Shown here piece after piece: positions 17,082 through 26,476 of a DNA stretch of 64,000 nt (positions are counted from its first letter, which is position 1; each line of letters opens with the position of its first letter). Source of the DNA: Candidatus Opimibacter skivensis (GTDB taxonomy: Bacteria; Bacteroidota; Bacteroidia; Chitinophagales; Saprospiraceae); NCBI GenBank assembly GCA_016722045.1, contig JADKGY010000006.1, positions 372,001-436,000 of the forward strand, written 5' to 3'. The position numbers and the translations under genes are program-made. The notes under the pieces are model-generated. The model worked only from the letters and a program-made list of their open reading frames with translations, was not told where the DNA came from and did no database searches.

Positions 17082-18683
17082 ATGGATTTGTTGAAGCGTT
17101 ACCTTTCTTATATCCCGGTCAGCGCATTGACCGGTATGGCCCTGCTTCTTTGTCTGCCAGCTTTTCTGTTAAATCTTGGATCTGTTGCCTTTATTGGCGA
17201 CGAAGGTATCCGCACTTTAGTGGCCCTTGAAATGAAATTATCAGGTCATTATTTAGTCCCTACGCTCAATGGCGAAGGTTATTTCAACAAACCTCCTCTC
17301 TACAATTGGTTTATAGTATTGATGTCAGGGCTCTTTGGACATTTCGGAGAGTGGCCGACACGGATGACCACGCTTATTTTCCTGGGTGCCTTTGGTTGGA
17401 CAGTTTACTTTTTTATGAGAAAACATGTTGACCGGCTTACAGCTATTTCACTGGCCTTTATGCTGATCACGAGCGGAAGGATACTTTTTTGGGACAGCAT
17501 GTTGGGATTGATAGACATTTGTTTTTCATGGATCGTTTTTTTGAATTTCATGGCACTTTACCATTTGGGCAAAGAAGGCCGATGGAAATGGATGTTTATC
17601 TCTTCTTATTTTCTGTGCTCTATAGCTTTTTTATTGAAGGGACTTCCAGCTGTGGTTTTTCAATGCATCTCCATTTTTACAACATTATTTTTTTACAAGG
17701 TATTCCGAAAGAAAATTTTTTCAACAGATCACTTCATTGGTGCAGGGCTCGGCTTACTGCCCATGTTGGTCTATTATATTCTCTATGCAAGTCAGGTTTC
17801 CCTGAAGAATGTCTTTTCCATTCTGTGGGATCAATCTGTACAACGAACAGGCGTACATTATGGAATACTAAAAACAATAACTCATGTATTCGCTTTTCCA
17901 TTCGAACAGACATATCATTTCCTACCCTGGTCACTTTTGATCGCGACATTTTTTCATCCCCGCTTCAGACAATGGCTAAGGCAAAATCCATTCGTACATT
18001 TTTGTTTTTGGATGCTGATAGCCAATCTTCCTGTGTATTGGCTTTCTGTCCAGGTGTATCCAAGATATTTGCTGATGTTTTTACCATTATTTAATCTCAT
18101 CGGGCTATATATTTTGCAACAAACCATGGAGACAAACCAAAAGTGGTGGACTATCTTTCACTATACATTTACATTTCTCTCAGGCATTGTAGTAGCCATG
18201 ATTCTATTGATGCCCCTCAATTCAAGAGTCTATTCTATTCAGGGCATCTTTTTAATATGGATCATTGCTTCCCTCCTGATGCTGATTTGTTTCGCCGGTG
18301 TATTATTTGATTCAAAAAGAATGTTCCTTTGGGTGGCGATCACGCTCCTGGTCACACGTAGTGTATTCAATTATGTTGTATTGCCATTAAGAGCGCATGA
18401 TTTTACAGAAAACAGGTGTCGTGAAGATTGTATGCGGTTGGCGGCGGCGCACGGAGACAAGGCTTGGTTTATTTTCGGAAAAACTGAAGTGCATGAAGTA
18501 GCCAGGTATTATACATCAGGATATAAAAATCAAATCATCCGGAAAACAGAAAGTATACAGGATAGTACAGGATATTATATTACTGATTTAAGTTTGTATC
18601 CTGATTTTCCCGGGGAGAAAATTGATTCTTTAGTATTGGAAAGAGGAGAGGTGATCGCATTTATGAAAGTAGCTCATCAATGA
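17082..18683 (+). CDS. ArnT-like (GT39/GT83) membrane glycosyltransferase
   Basis: A 533-residue polytopic membrane enzyme with about a dozen hydrophobic stretches. FIGDEGIRTLVALEM (about 33-47) holds the acidic pair of the first periplasmic loop, and NGEGYFNKPPLYNWF (about 64-78) the KPPL motif typical of ArnT-type transferases, which use polyprenyl-phosphate sugars. A C-terminal soluble stretch of ~110 residues follows. The acceptor (lipid A, glycan or protein) is unknown. It is followed after 43 bases by a UPF0104 membrane protein, a pairing that suggests a lipid-linked sugar pathway. A terminator-like hairpin lies upstream. Confidence 0.85.
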   Translation: MDLLKRYLSYIPVSALTGMALLLCLPAFLLNLGSVAFIGDEGIRTLVALEMKLSGHYLVPTLNGEGYFNKPPLYNWFIVLMSGLFGHFGEWPTRMTTLIFLGAFGWTVYFFMRKHVDRLTAISLAFMLITSGRILFWDSMLGLIDICFSWIVFLNFMALYHLGKEGRWKWMFISSYFLCSIAFLLKGLPAVVFQCISIFTTLFFYKVFRKKIFSTDHFIGAGLGLLPMLVYYILYASQVSLKNVFSILWDQSVQRTGVHYGILKTITHVFAFPFEQTYHFLPWSLLIATFFHPRFRQWLRQNPFVHFCFWMLIANLPVYWLSVQVYPRYLLMFLPLFNLIGLYILQQTMETNQKWWTIFHYTFTFLSGIVVAMILLMPLNSRVYSIQGIFLIWIIASLLMLICFAGVLFDSKRMFLWVAITLLVTRSVFNYVVLPLRAHDFTENRCREDCMRLAAAHGDKAWFIFGKTEVHEVARYYTSGYKNQIIRKTESIQDSTGYYITDLSLYPDFPGEKIDSLVLERGEVIAFMKVAHQ

Positions 18684-18726
18684 AAATATATATTGTTCAA
18701 TTACATCTCCAGATGAGCACAGGAAT

Positions 18727-19605
18727 ATGAATTTAAAAGACTTCAAAATCAATATCCCTGGCCCGCTAAAGACATTGATCAAGCTGGCTATTTCGGTGGC
18801 CATCATTGTCATCATCGTCAGAAAAATTGATGAAAAATTATTACTGCAGACGATTCGCGAAGCAAATCCACTTTGGTTGATATGGGCCGCGGTATGGTTT
18901 ATTGTTTCCAAGATCATTTCTGCATTCCGGTTCAATGCATTGCTCAGTACTGAAGATATCCATCTGACTACGAGACAGAATCTCCGATTGTATTGGTTGG
19001 GAATGTATTACAATCTGCTATTGCCCGGAGGTATCAGTGGTGATGGGTATAAGATCAAGGTGCTGATGGAAAGATTCAGTCGTCCATTCAAACGGATTTT
19101 CACGGTTACACTTCTTGACAGAATTACAGGAGTAATTGCATTGGGTCAGCTTTGTCTCATTCTGCTCTTCTGGATACCTGAATTTCAAAAATATTGGTTT
19201 TTTGTTGTGCCCGGATTTTTCATCAGCCTGCTTGTAAGTTGGTGGATATCCAGATGGGCAAAAGGAAAAATTTCATCTGTGTGGATCAAGACAACAATTC
19301 AATCAATTGGTGTGCAGGGTGCACAGACGATAGCAACACTTGGATTGGTTTTAGCACTTGGACAGGGAGAACATTGGGCAGATTATTTAATATTGTTTCT
19401 GGCGTCTTCACTTGTGGCGATGGTTCCGTTTACCATCGGTGGTGCAGGGGCCAGGGAGCTTACTTTTCTCTATGGATCGCAATGGCTGGATATCCATACA
19501 GAGAAAGCAGTGGCGATAGGGTTTCTTTTTTATCTGATCTCTACCATCGTTTCACTTTTCGGCATGATCTATAGTTTCCATCGTGAACGATTATTTAGAG
19601 AATAA
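18727..19605 (+). CDS. UPF0104/LPG-synthase TM family membrane protein
   Basis: A 292-residue membrane protein with about seven or eight hydrophobic segments. SAFRFNALL and YNLLLPGGISGDGYKIKVLM (about 97-116) match the family signature region where the short polar loop sits between membrane helices; MVPFTIGGAGARELTF is the second conserved stretch. It has no soluble synthase domain, so it is more likely a flippase-like or transfer accessory for a lipid-linked glycan than a lysyl-PG synthase. It is co-oriented and close to the ArnT-like gene and is the second such protein in the window (the first is at 884). Confidence 0.8.
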   Translation: MNLKDFKINIPGPLKTLIKLAISVAIIVIIVRKIDEKLLLQTIREANPLWLIWAAVWFIVSKIISAFRFNALLSTEDIHLTTRQNLRLYWLGMYYNLLLPGGISGDGYKIKVLMERFSRPFKRIFTVTLLDRITGVIALGQLCLILLFWIPEFQKYWFFVVPGFFISLLVSWWISRWAKGKISSVWIKTTIQSIGVQGAQTIATLGLVLALGQGEHWADYLILFLASSLVAMVPFTIGGAGARELTFLYGSQWLDIHTEKAVAIGFLFYLISTIVSLFGMIYSFHRERLFRE

Positions 19606-19910
19606 TTCCATTCTCAGGACTGACTATTCTGTGGGTATTGATAAAGGGTAAAAAAAGAACCGGCTGCCTGCTGAACTAATGATCATTGATAATTCGTTAT
19701 ATTGTGCATCGATAGCTCCCTTCTTGATAGTGTATTAATCTAAACAATCAAGTTCACAAAAAGCTGATTGTCTGCTTATTACAACTCCATTTTAATAATT
19801 TTTTTAGCTGCCTGATCGTACAACATCGGGTTACAATTGCTAAACCCGGTTAAATAACTTTAAGTAGAAAGCTATAATTCGAATTCATTTTATCATAGTT
19901 AACAAATAGT
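19606..19910. other. gene-free spacer upstream of the desaturase
   Basis: No frame or RNA gene seen. It contains a small inverted repeat CGGGTT...AACCCG (19827-19848) about 65 bp before the desaturase start, which could be a regulatory site, and an AT-rich stretch. No clear -7/-33 promoter pair was identified. Confidence 0.4.
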
Positions 19911-20951
19911 ATGAAGCTCCTTACCACCATCACCGATCCCCAATACATTCCCAAAGAAAAATACACTGCTTACGAAACATTTTGGTTGAAATATATGAAT
20001 GATCCAAGGGATCTTCCCTTCATTCATTTGTTGACCAGAATACACCTGATTGTGATCACATGGGCTATTCTCCTTTTTACACCATTACTGCAGGGTGTTT
20101 ATTGGTGGCTTGCTTTTATTCCTTACGCCTATTTTTCTCAATCCTATTTCAAAGGCCGTTTTGGACTGATGTTCCATTGCATGTGCCATCGCCCGATGTT
20201 TAAAAAAGGGTACACATGGATCCATACATACGTCACCTGGATCGTAGCTCCTTTTTTTGGAGGTACGCCGGAAACGTATTTCGCTCATCACATCATCATG
20301 CATCATGTCGAAAATAACCAGGAGGATGACGCGAGCAGCACACTTAAATATCGTCGTGACAATCCTATTGATTTCATGAAATATTTTTTACGTTTTTTAT
20401 TCGTAGGTATCATTGACACCTTTATGTATCTCTTCAACCACAAGAGAAAAAAAGTGTATACCCGCTTCACGATCGGGGAACTTTCTTTTTGGGTATTTTG
20501 TGTGGCCATGAGCTTCGTCAGTTTTAAAGCCACGCTGATGATCTTCATCATTCCTGTGATCTATTCACGCCTCATCAGCATGATGGGCAACTGGACACAA
20601 CATTCATTCATTGACAAGAACAATCCTGAAGGACATTTCAGCAGTGTGTATAACTGCATCAATAATGTATACAATCAAAACTGCTGGAACGATGGTTATC
20701 ATTCTATACACCATCTCAATCCGGCACTTCACTATACAGAAATACCGGGTACATTCTTAAAAAATAAAGAACAATTCGTTAAGAACAAGACCTTCATCTT
20801 CGATGGTATTCACTACCTCCACATCTTTTTCTGGCTGATGACAAAACGCTATGATAAGCTGGCAGACAATGTGGTCAACATCGACAATACATTTACGAGC
20901 AACCAGGAAGTTATAGCGTTGATGAAGGAACGTGTGATGAAGATCGTGTGA
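19911..20951 (+). CDS. membrane fatty acid desaturase
   Basis: A 346-residue integral membrane di-iron desaturase/hydroxylase family protein. The histidine boxes are HCMCH (89-93, HxxxH), HHIIMHH (126-132, containing HxxxHH) and HSIHH (264-268, HxxHH); these ligate the two irons. Hydrophobic stretches lie before, between and after, as expected. It would introduce a double bond into acyl chains, or hydroxylate a related lipid, using an electron donor not visible here. It is transcribed alone and ends at a strong bidirectional terminator. Confidence 0.85.
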   Translation: MKLLTTITDPQYIPKEKYTAYETFWLKYMNDPRDLPFIHLLTRIHLIVITWAILLFTPLLQGVYWWLAFIPYAYFSQSYFKGRFGLMFHCMCHRPMFKKGYTWIHTYVTWIVAPFFGGTPETYFAHHIIMHHVENNQEDDASSTLKYRRDNPIDFMKYFLRFLFVGIIDTFMYLFNHKRKKVYTRFTIGELSFWVFCVAMSFVSFKATLMIFIIPVIYSRLISMMGNWTQHSFIDKNNPEGHFSSVYNCINNVYNQNCWNDGYHSIHHLNPALHYTEIPGTFLKNKEQFVKNKTFIFDGIHYLHIFFWLMTKRYDKLADNVVNIDNTFTSNQEVIALMKERVMKIV

Positions 20952-20981
20952 GTAATAAAAAAGGATACAAAAAGAAAAAAA

Positions 20982-21010
20982 GTTATCCGTAGTTTGAAAC
21001 TACGGATAAC
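20982..21010. terminator. bidirectional intrinsic terminator
   Basis: GTTATCCGTAGTTT and AAACTACGGATAAC form a 14-bp perfect stem around a single central base, flanked by A-run on the left and T-run on the right. It serves the convergent desaturase and DUF1579 genes. Confidence 0.9.
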
Positions 21011-21031
21011 TTTTTTTCTTTTTGCAACCGA

Positions 21032-21610
21032 TTACATGGCTCTCTTCATTGTAGACTCCATAAATTTTGCTTCTTTTCCATCCATACCTGCACCATAGAT
21101 GACCATCTTTTGGGTATTGGCATCGATGATGGTAATCACTTCGCGCATTGGAGAGTCTTTTCCGGACATCGGATCTGTTTGTGTTCCTTTCAATTCAAGT
21201 GTTTTTTTGGCGGCATCCCATTTGCCTGTCATGACGACGATACCTGATCCCATATTATCTATCCAGGTATTGACGAACATTTTTTTTGCATTATCATAGG
21301 CCAGAGTGCTATAGCCTTCGAACGGACTGCCCATCATCGTGCCTTCATAATGTCCCATTTGATAAAGGCCATCCAAGGCCATTTTATTTTCAACTGTCGC
21401 GGTAGATTTCATAGGCGGTGCTGAAGGATCCATCCATGAAGAAACATCTGCATTCCAAACCCCATTCCAGGAAGCCAACAACTTGTGCATATCCCCGGGA
21501 GTCTTAAAGTCTGACCAGGCTTTCATCATTGCAGCCTGATCCTGTGCATGCATAGATTGCACAGTCAATCCGACCAAGGTGACCATCAAAAAAAGAGCAA
21601 TTTTTTTCAT
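21032..21610 (-). CDS. DUF1579 family secreted protein
   Basis: A 192-residue exported protein with a signal peptide (MKKIALFLMVTLVGLTVQS, cleavage near MHAQD). The remainder, LLASWNGVWNADVSSWMDP, LDGLYQMGHYEGTMMGSPF and MGSGIVVMTGKWD, fits DUF1579, a small lipocalin-like beta-barrel family of unknown function. It is likely monocistronic. A TATTTTTG box lies 35-42 bases before the start codon. Confidence 0.8.
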   Translation of the reverse strand: MKKIALFLMVTLVGLTVQSMHAQDQAAMMKAWSDFKTPGDMHKLLASWNGVWNADVSSWMDPSAPPMKSTATVENKMALDGLYQMGHYEGTMMGSPFEGYSTLAYDNAKKMFVNTWIDNMGSGIVVMTGKWDAAKKTLELKGTQTDPMSGKDSPMREVITIIDANTQKMVIYGAGMDGKEAKFMESTMKRAM

Positions 21611-21644
21611 TTTAAATTTTTATTTTAATTAGGTTAACGATCAC

Positions 21645-21652
21645 CAAAAATA
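21645..21652 (-). promoter_or_regulatory. possible -7 promoter box (TATTTTTG)
   Basis: The + strand reads CAAAAATA, which is TATTTTTG leftwards and fits the Bacteroidota -7 consensus TAnnTTTG. It precedes the DUF1579 start by about 35 bases. No convincing -33 TTTG was seen, so confidence is limited. Confidence 0.35.
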
Positions 21653-21715
21653 AGGGAGAATACCCGATAAAAATTAATGGAATACACGTAAATTTTGAGT
21701 AACCAAGAGACCATT

Positions 21716-21742
21716 GACGAATAACGAATAACGATTGACGAT
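21716..21742. repeat. heptamer repeat CGAATAA (reverse of TTATTCG)
   Basis: About four units: two CGAATAA and two variants CGATTGA and CGATTAA. It is the reverse complement of the word repeated at 33955-34045 and 36276-36337. Confidence 0.75.
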
Positions 21743-21821
21743 TAATTAATGCTGTACTTCACATCGAATATTGAAAGCATAGAAGTCTAAGAATTCAATG
21801 CACTCGAATTTCCTTCCCGCT

Positions 21822-21891
21822 GGGGTCTCCCTGCTCCCTGCTCCTGCCTTCCTGCTACCCTGCTCCCTGCCTCCTGCTCCTTGCTCTTGCT
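21822..21891. repeat. degenerate pyrimidine tandem repeat, unit near CCTGCTC
   Basis: About nine to ten variants of a seven-base unit (CCTGCTC, CCTGCTA, CTTGCTC) in the 345-bp spacer upstream of the SGNH-like gene. The spacer has no other gene; a short open frame across the repeat is low-complexity and not credible. Confidence 0.75.
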
Positions 21892-21955
21892 CTTTGATTT
21901 TTATTCAGATATTTAACCCCAACACTCCTTCTTTACAAACCTTAACTGAAAGCCA

Positions 21956-23101
21956 ATGTCTCCAAGTTCCCTCTCAAAGGCTGCTCTCTTTGCTGCTTTA
22001 TTAGTGGTCATCTTCGTCATCTCATGGGAATCCTATATCCGGAGTACCGGTTTTGAAATCTCCTTTGATGATGGTGGACCTCTCTGGTCGCATCAACGGG
22101 ATCGTGTCTATGGGCCAATGGATAAAACTACCGTCTTCATTGGTTCGTCGCGAATCAAATTTGATCTCGATATCCCGACATGGGATAAGATCACTGGCAA
22201 TCAGGCTGTACAACTTGCTTGTGTGGGTAGTACACCCAGGCCACAGTTATCCGATCTTGCTAACGATCCGAAATTTAAAGGCAGGGTCGTTGTCGATGTT
22301 ACAGAAGGTTTGTTTTTCTCCCTCAATCCAGGAAACGCATTCCGGCCAAATGAAGCCATAAAGTATCACACTAAAATCACACCGACCCAACGTGTAGGTT
22401 TTGAATTGAATATCCCGCTTGAATCAACGTTTGCTTTCCTGGATAAGGACCATTATTCACTCAATACCATGCTTGACAATCTGCAGATCCCCAGCAGGGA
22501 AGGTGTGCACATGGGTCCGATATTTGCGCGTGATTTCGGTTATGTTCGTTTCGACAGGCAGGAATACTGTGGCAAACTTTTTATGGCCGACACGGCTCAG
22601 CAACATCTTCAGGCAAATATTTGGGCAGGCTTTGGACGAATGAATAAGAAACCTCCGATCAGCGGGCCACCACTGGACTCTATTCTCAACCTTGTAAAAT
22701 TTGATGTAGATAAAATCAAAGCAAAAGGAGGCGATGTATTCTTTGTGCGTACACCTTCCAGCGGAGGATTTCTTGAAAAAGAATTAATGGGTTTCCCCAG
22801 AGAAAAATACTGGGACCGGATATTGGCCACCACAGGGTGTAAGGGTATATACTTTAAGGACTATCCACAAATTGATCATTATGTGTGCCCTGAAGAATCC
22901 CATCTCTCCCCTTCAGATGCCATTGACTTTACAACAAAGTTTATTGACATCCTACGGACTGACTACGGATGGACATTTCCCTGGCACCACTTTGCATTAA
23001 CTTTTATACTCTCGGTTGCTGAGCTCTCCACGCAACAACTCTCACTCTCTCACTCTCTCACTCTCTCACTTCCATGGTCTTCAACTCCTACACCTTCATA
23101 G
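21956..23101 (+). CDS. membrane-anchored SGNH-hydrolase-like protein paired with MBOAT
   Basis: A 381-residue protein anchored by one N-terminal helix (about 7-25). TTVFIGSSRIKFDLDIPTWD (about 60-79) resembles block I of SGNH/GDSL hydrolases (the serine of G-S-S taking the GDS position), and VVDVTEGLFFS follows; a late D-x2-H (about 305-325: DYPQIDHYVCPEESHLSP) could supply the other catalytic residues. Such proteins sit beside MBOAT acyltransferases and complete O-acetylation of periplasmic or surface glycans (AlgJ/AlgX or DltD-like roles). The last ~25 residues (LSLSHSLTLSLP) are encoded by a CTCTCACT repeat and may be an eroded tail. The gene overlaps the MBOAT start by 28 bases. Confidence 0.6.
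   Translation: MSPSSLSKAALFAALLVVIFVISWESYIRSTGFEISFDDGGPLWSHQRDRVYGPMDKTTVFIGSSRIKFDLDIPTWDKITGNQAVQLACVGSTPRPQLSDLANDPKFKGRVVVDVTEGLFFSLNPGNAFRPNEAIKYHTKITPTQRVGFELNIPLESTFAFLDKDHYSLNTMLDNLQIPSREGVHMGPIFARDFGYVRFDRQEYCGKLFMADTAQQHLQANIWAGFGRMNKKPPISGPPLDSILNLVKFDVDKIKAKGGDVFFVRTPSSGGFLEKELMGFPREKYWDRILATTGCKGIYFKDYPQIDHYVCPEESHLSPSDAIDFTTKFIDILRTDYGWTFPWHHFALTFILSVAELSTQQLSLSHSLTLSLPWSSTPTPS
23041..23071. repeat. octamer repeat CTCTCACT inside a gene overlap
   Basis: About four tandem units of CTCTCACT at the 3' end of the SGNH-like gene, ending three bases before the MBOAT start codon. It is the reverse complement of the GTGAGAG-type repeats at 36790 and 52527. Confidence 0.85.
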
Positions 23102-24528
23102 CCTTCTTCATCGTCGTATTGCTTTTATACAATCTTCCTCTCGCCTGGAAATCAAAGAAGATCATTCTCCTGCTGGCGAGTTATGTATTTTATGCCGCAT
23201 GGAATCCACCATTTATTCTTTTACTTTGGTTGTCCACTGTCGTAGATTATTTTGTAGGTAGAGCATTATACACACAAGAAAACGTAACGAAAAAAAGATT
23301 GCTCCTGGTGATCAGCCTCATCGGCAATCTCGGTATGCTTTGTTTTTTCAAATACGGCGGATTTTTGCTTGAGAATTTTACGCTTCTGGTCAATGCAATA
23401 GGTGTTGATTTTCATCCCGCCAAACCGGATATCATTCTTCCTGCAGGTATTTCATTCTACACATTCACCACATTGTGCTACACGATTGATATGTATCACA
23501 AGAAGAGTGAGCCTGTAAAATCTATTCTTGATTTTTCATTGTTCGTCACTTTCTTTCCACACCTCGTGGCAGGACCGATCGTACGACCTCCGCAATTAGT
23601 ACCCCAATTTGAAACGCCTCGTATTTCAACGCGTAAGATGTTAATGGATGGGCTTCTGCTTTTATCGCTTGGACTGTTTATGAAAGTTGTGTTGGCAGAT
23701 ACATTACTCGCAGGAACTGCCAATGATGTTTTTGGAAATGATGGTATGTTGCCGATGCTGGATACATGGATGGGCGTCCTGGCATTCTCAGGTCAGATCT
23801 TTTTTGACTTTGCAGGATATTCTACCTGTGCGATCGGTGCTGCATTATGTCTTGGTTTTGTATTGCCTGACAATTTTAAATATCCGTATGCTGCGGTTGG
23901 TTTTTCCGATTTCTGGCGCAGGTGGCATATTACACTTTCGGCATGGCTTCGGGATTATCTCTACATACCACTCGGTGGAAATAAAAAAGGAGAAGGACGT
24001 ACGTATATCAATCTCATGCTGACAATGTTGCTGGGTGGATTATGGCATGGTGCCAACTGGACATTTGTTTTCTGGGGCGGACTCCATGGATTTTATCTTT
24101 GGGTGGAAAGATTTATCCGTGAAAAATTCAAATCTAAACCTATGCTTTCACCGGATATCTCCACAGCGGGGATTACTTCAGGTGGTCGTTCAGGATCTTT
24201 TATTTATGCATTGCTTACGTTTATGCTGATCAATGTGACCTGGGTCTTTTTCAGGGCATCGACTTTCAAACAATCCTGGACGATGCTTGGCTCAATGTTT
24301 GGCATTACGCATGGCGGAGAACCAATGCTGACAAGCATATCCATCATTAAAGTTTCAGTCATCGTCACCATTATGGTGATTGTACATTGGTTGATGCGTA
24401 ATAGTTCGGTGCTTACATTGGCTTACAAGATTCCATGGTGGGTGTTATCCATTGCATGGGCATGTATGCTATTCTCGATCATGCTGAGCCAGGAGAGTAC
24501 GAGTTCGTTTATTTATTTTCAATTTTGA
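23074..24528 (+). CDS. MBOAT-family O-acyltransferase (AlgI/DltB-like)
   Basis: A 484-residue polytopic acyltransferase that moves acyl groups, usually acetyl, across the inner membrane onto a glycan. MVFNSYTFIAFFIVVLLLY is the usual family start. FFDFAGYSTCAIGAALCLGF, SDFWRRWHITLSAWLRDYLY, PLGGNKKGEGRTYIN and LLGGLWHGANWTFVFWG are all family motifs; the catalytic histidine is H325 in LWHGANW. Start codon overlaps the previous gene, implying coupled translation with the SGNH-like partner. Together they probably O-acetylate the surface polysaccharide. Confidence 0.92.
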   Translation: MVFNSYTFIAFFIVVLLLYNLPLAWKSKKIILLLASYVFYAAWNPPFILLLWLSTVVDYFVGRALYTQENVTKKRLLLVISLIGNLGMLCFFKYGGFLLENFTLLVNAIGVDFHPAKPDIILPAGISFYTFTTLCYTIDMYHKKSEPVKSILDFSLFVTFFPHLVAGPIVRPPQLVPQFETPRISTRKMLMDGLLLLSLGLFMKVVLADTLLAGTANDVFGNDGMLPMLDTWMGVLAFSGQIFFDFAGYSTCAIGAALCLGFVLPDNFKYPYAAVGFSDFWRRWHITLSAWLRDYLYIPLGGNKKGEGRTYINLMLTMLLGGLWHGANWTFVFWGGLHGFYLWVERFIREKFKSKPMLSPDISTAGITSGGRSGSFIYALLTFMLINVTWVFFRASTFKQSWTMLGSMFGITHGGEPMLTSISIIKVSVIVTIMVIVHWLMRNSSVLTLAYKIPWWVLSIAWACMLFSIMLSQESTSSFIYFQF

Positions 24529-24592
24529 ATTTCACTGTGTCGAAATGGAACGCAACTCAGATAGAAGTTAGACTCTTCAAAGTTTACAATTA

Positions 24593-24970
24593 CTAATCAT
24601 TAACAAATTCTTTAAGATAATTTGTTGATATGAATAATTCAAGATATCCAAAGACTTTTAATAAACCATCATGAGGACTTAATTGATTAGCGTAAATGTA
24701 ATTAGCATAATTAGATCCGATTGTAATTACCCATTCTTCTTTGCTATTATTAATTTCAATGTTCAATTGTCGTTCACAAAAAAACATAAATTCATGTATC
24801 CAATAACCCTCTCTACATTGTATATCTAATTTAACATTTGCTTCTGCAGAATAATACCCATGCAAATAATAGTGCAATTGAATTACATTTTCAATCTCCC
24901 TAAAATACCTGCCTTCATTATATACCCACATTAAATATTTATATAATTCAGTATTTTGTATAAGTTTCAT
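24593..24970 (-). CDS. small AT-rich accessory protein, possible immunity protein
   Basis: A 125-residue soluble, acidic protein with no family recognised. Aromatic-rich stretches (YLMWVYNEGRYFREIE, YYLHGYYSAEANVKLDIQC) and small size are typical of polymorphic-toxin immunity proteins, but no family was recognised. An open fragment of ~33 codons (ending LKYKLIE) upstream stops at a TAA that directly abuts this ATG, as in toxin-immunity pairs; in such AT-rich DNA this could be chance. The base composition differs visibly from flanking genes. Confidence 0.55.
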   Translation of the reverse strand: MKLIQNTELYKYLMWVYNEGRYFREIENVIQLHYYLHGYYSAEANVKLDIQCREGYWIHEFMFFCERQLNIEINNSKEEWVITIGSNYANYIYANQLSPHDGLLKVFGYLELFISTNYLKEFVND

Positions 24971-25189
24971 TTATTCAATAAGTTTATATTTTAAATTGAT
25001 CTTACTTATTACTCTTGCCAGTGGTACATTGAGGTCAATATAATTTCTCAATGTACTCTGTAAAATCCATACCTAATGAATTAGCATTGTCGAATATTTT
25101 ATAAAATTAATTAAATTCCGATGATAATATATAAATTCATAGACACTACTCACAACTTGTTAAGGCTATTTAATTAAAACAATACTACT

Positions 25190-25672
25190 TCAAAAGGCAT
25201 CTAACCAAAAATCCTTTCTGTCAGATGTAAAATATTCTTCAATATCGCTTCCAATATAATTATGCTCCGCATGAGTTACATGGTTATCTCTTAAATACTC
25301 CAGTGCCTTTTTCGTAACTATCAAATATTTTCTTTGCCAATTAGAAATATTATTGGATACTGAATACGGATCCGTTTCTAATAACCACAATATTGGCAAT
25401 TGAGCATTTGGAAAATTATTCATAAAATTAAATCCTTTAATAATTCGTTCAACTTTCGTAAATTTCAATTCATTAAAACCCCAATATTCAAGAATTGATT
25501 TTAACCTGTCCGTAACAAAAAAACCTGGAAATGAATAAAACAAATCATCGGAAGGCCATGAGTCAATAATCAAACCTGCATTTTTAATTATTGGAGGATG
25601 TACAGATGAATCTAATATTACAGATTCATCCAAATCGCCACATGCCCATACATGCAAATGATAAATTTCCAT
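25190..25672 (-). CDS. small accessory protein, possible immunity protein
   Basis: A 160-residue soluble protein, not recognised. It begins MEIYHLHVWACGDLDESVIL and has FYSFPGFFVTDRLKSILE and ILWLLETDPYSVSN stretches that read like the globular, tryptophan-rich immunity families of the DUF1629/Imm type; this is an impression, not an assignment. It lies in the AT-rich island, co-oriented with its neighbours, 7 bases after a stop that ends an in-frame extension of the upstream gene. The 219-bp spacer downstream (24971-25189) holds only short broken frames. Confidence 0.55.
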   Translation of the reverse strand: MEIYHLHVWACGDLDESVILDSSVHPPIIKNAGLIIDSWPSDDLFYSFPGFFVTDRLKSILEYWGFNELKFTKVERIIKGFNFMNNFPNAQLPILWLLETDPYSVSNNISNWQRKYLIVTKKALEYLRDNHVTHAEHNYIGSDIEEYFTSDRKDFWLDAF

Positions 25673-25723
25673 ATTATCTTATTCTAGGTATAAACGAATA
25701 TTATATGCCCATTCCGTATCAAA

Positions 25724-26375
25724 TCAGTCTATAAATCCATATTCATCATGATTCAATGACTTATACAACGTTTCAAATTCAATACTAAATTCAGGATATT
25801 TTACTTTAATCTCCAAGGCTAAATTTCGCAGAATAAGTCTGTTTATTTTCGATGCCGGGGTGAAGTAGTACATTATGGGGTTAGAAGTACCATATGACTT
25901 ATAGGACGTAATATAATCGGAGAATAAATTATGAAAATATGATATATAAATCACGACCGGCGGACTTCCTCCAAAGGTATTGATTGAACTAAACGAAATT
26001 CTACACCCATGTCTCAATAAGGATTTACCAATTTCTTGTGTCTTATTATTATACCAATAAACAGGTATATCAAATAATATAGGAATTGTGAAATATAAAA
26101 CATCCTTTACTTTATGATTTAAAAATTCACTCTCAGTTTTAATAGATATACTACCACAAAAATCAATTTCAGCAAATTGAAGTTCCAGTTTTTCTTTTGC
26201 TAATAAATATATCTTACTCATTATATTCATTCTACTAAGCCCTTTATTATTCACATATTCATTATGTATAATAATTGAACTATTAGCCCAATCATTCTCC
26301 ATTGATAAATTTAATTCATCAACTTTTATATATTCCTTTATAAAATCAGGTAATAACCTATTCTCAATTACCATG
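25724..26375 (-). CDS. accessory protein of unknown function
   Basis: A protein of 216 residues from the ATG at 26375; a TTG seven codons upstream (26393-26395) is an alternative start. No domain recognised; soluble, with a hydrophobic FTIPILFDIPVYWYN stretch and a GGSPPVVIYISYFHNL segment. After its TGA stop (25724-25726) the same frame stays open for 14 more codons (FDTEWAYNIRLYLE) to a TAA at 25679, seven bases before the next ATG. This may mean the gene was longer and was cut by a nonsense mutation, or be coincidence. Part of the AT-rich island. Confidence 0.5.
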
Positions 26376-26476
26376 TCAAATGTATTATTTGTCAAAATTT
26401 ATCAAAATAAAATATTTTACTAAACATATTTAAAATTCTCAGTATCCATGTATAAATTCGCATACCTCAATTCTTT

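Noticed and set aside
21798..22004. Short + strand frame before the SGNH-like gene
   Set aside because: Made of the CCTGCTC repeat and overlapping the real gene start.
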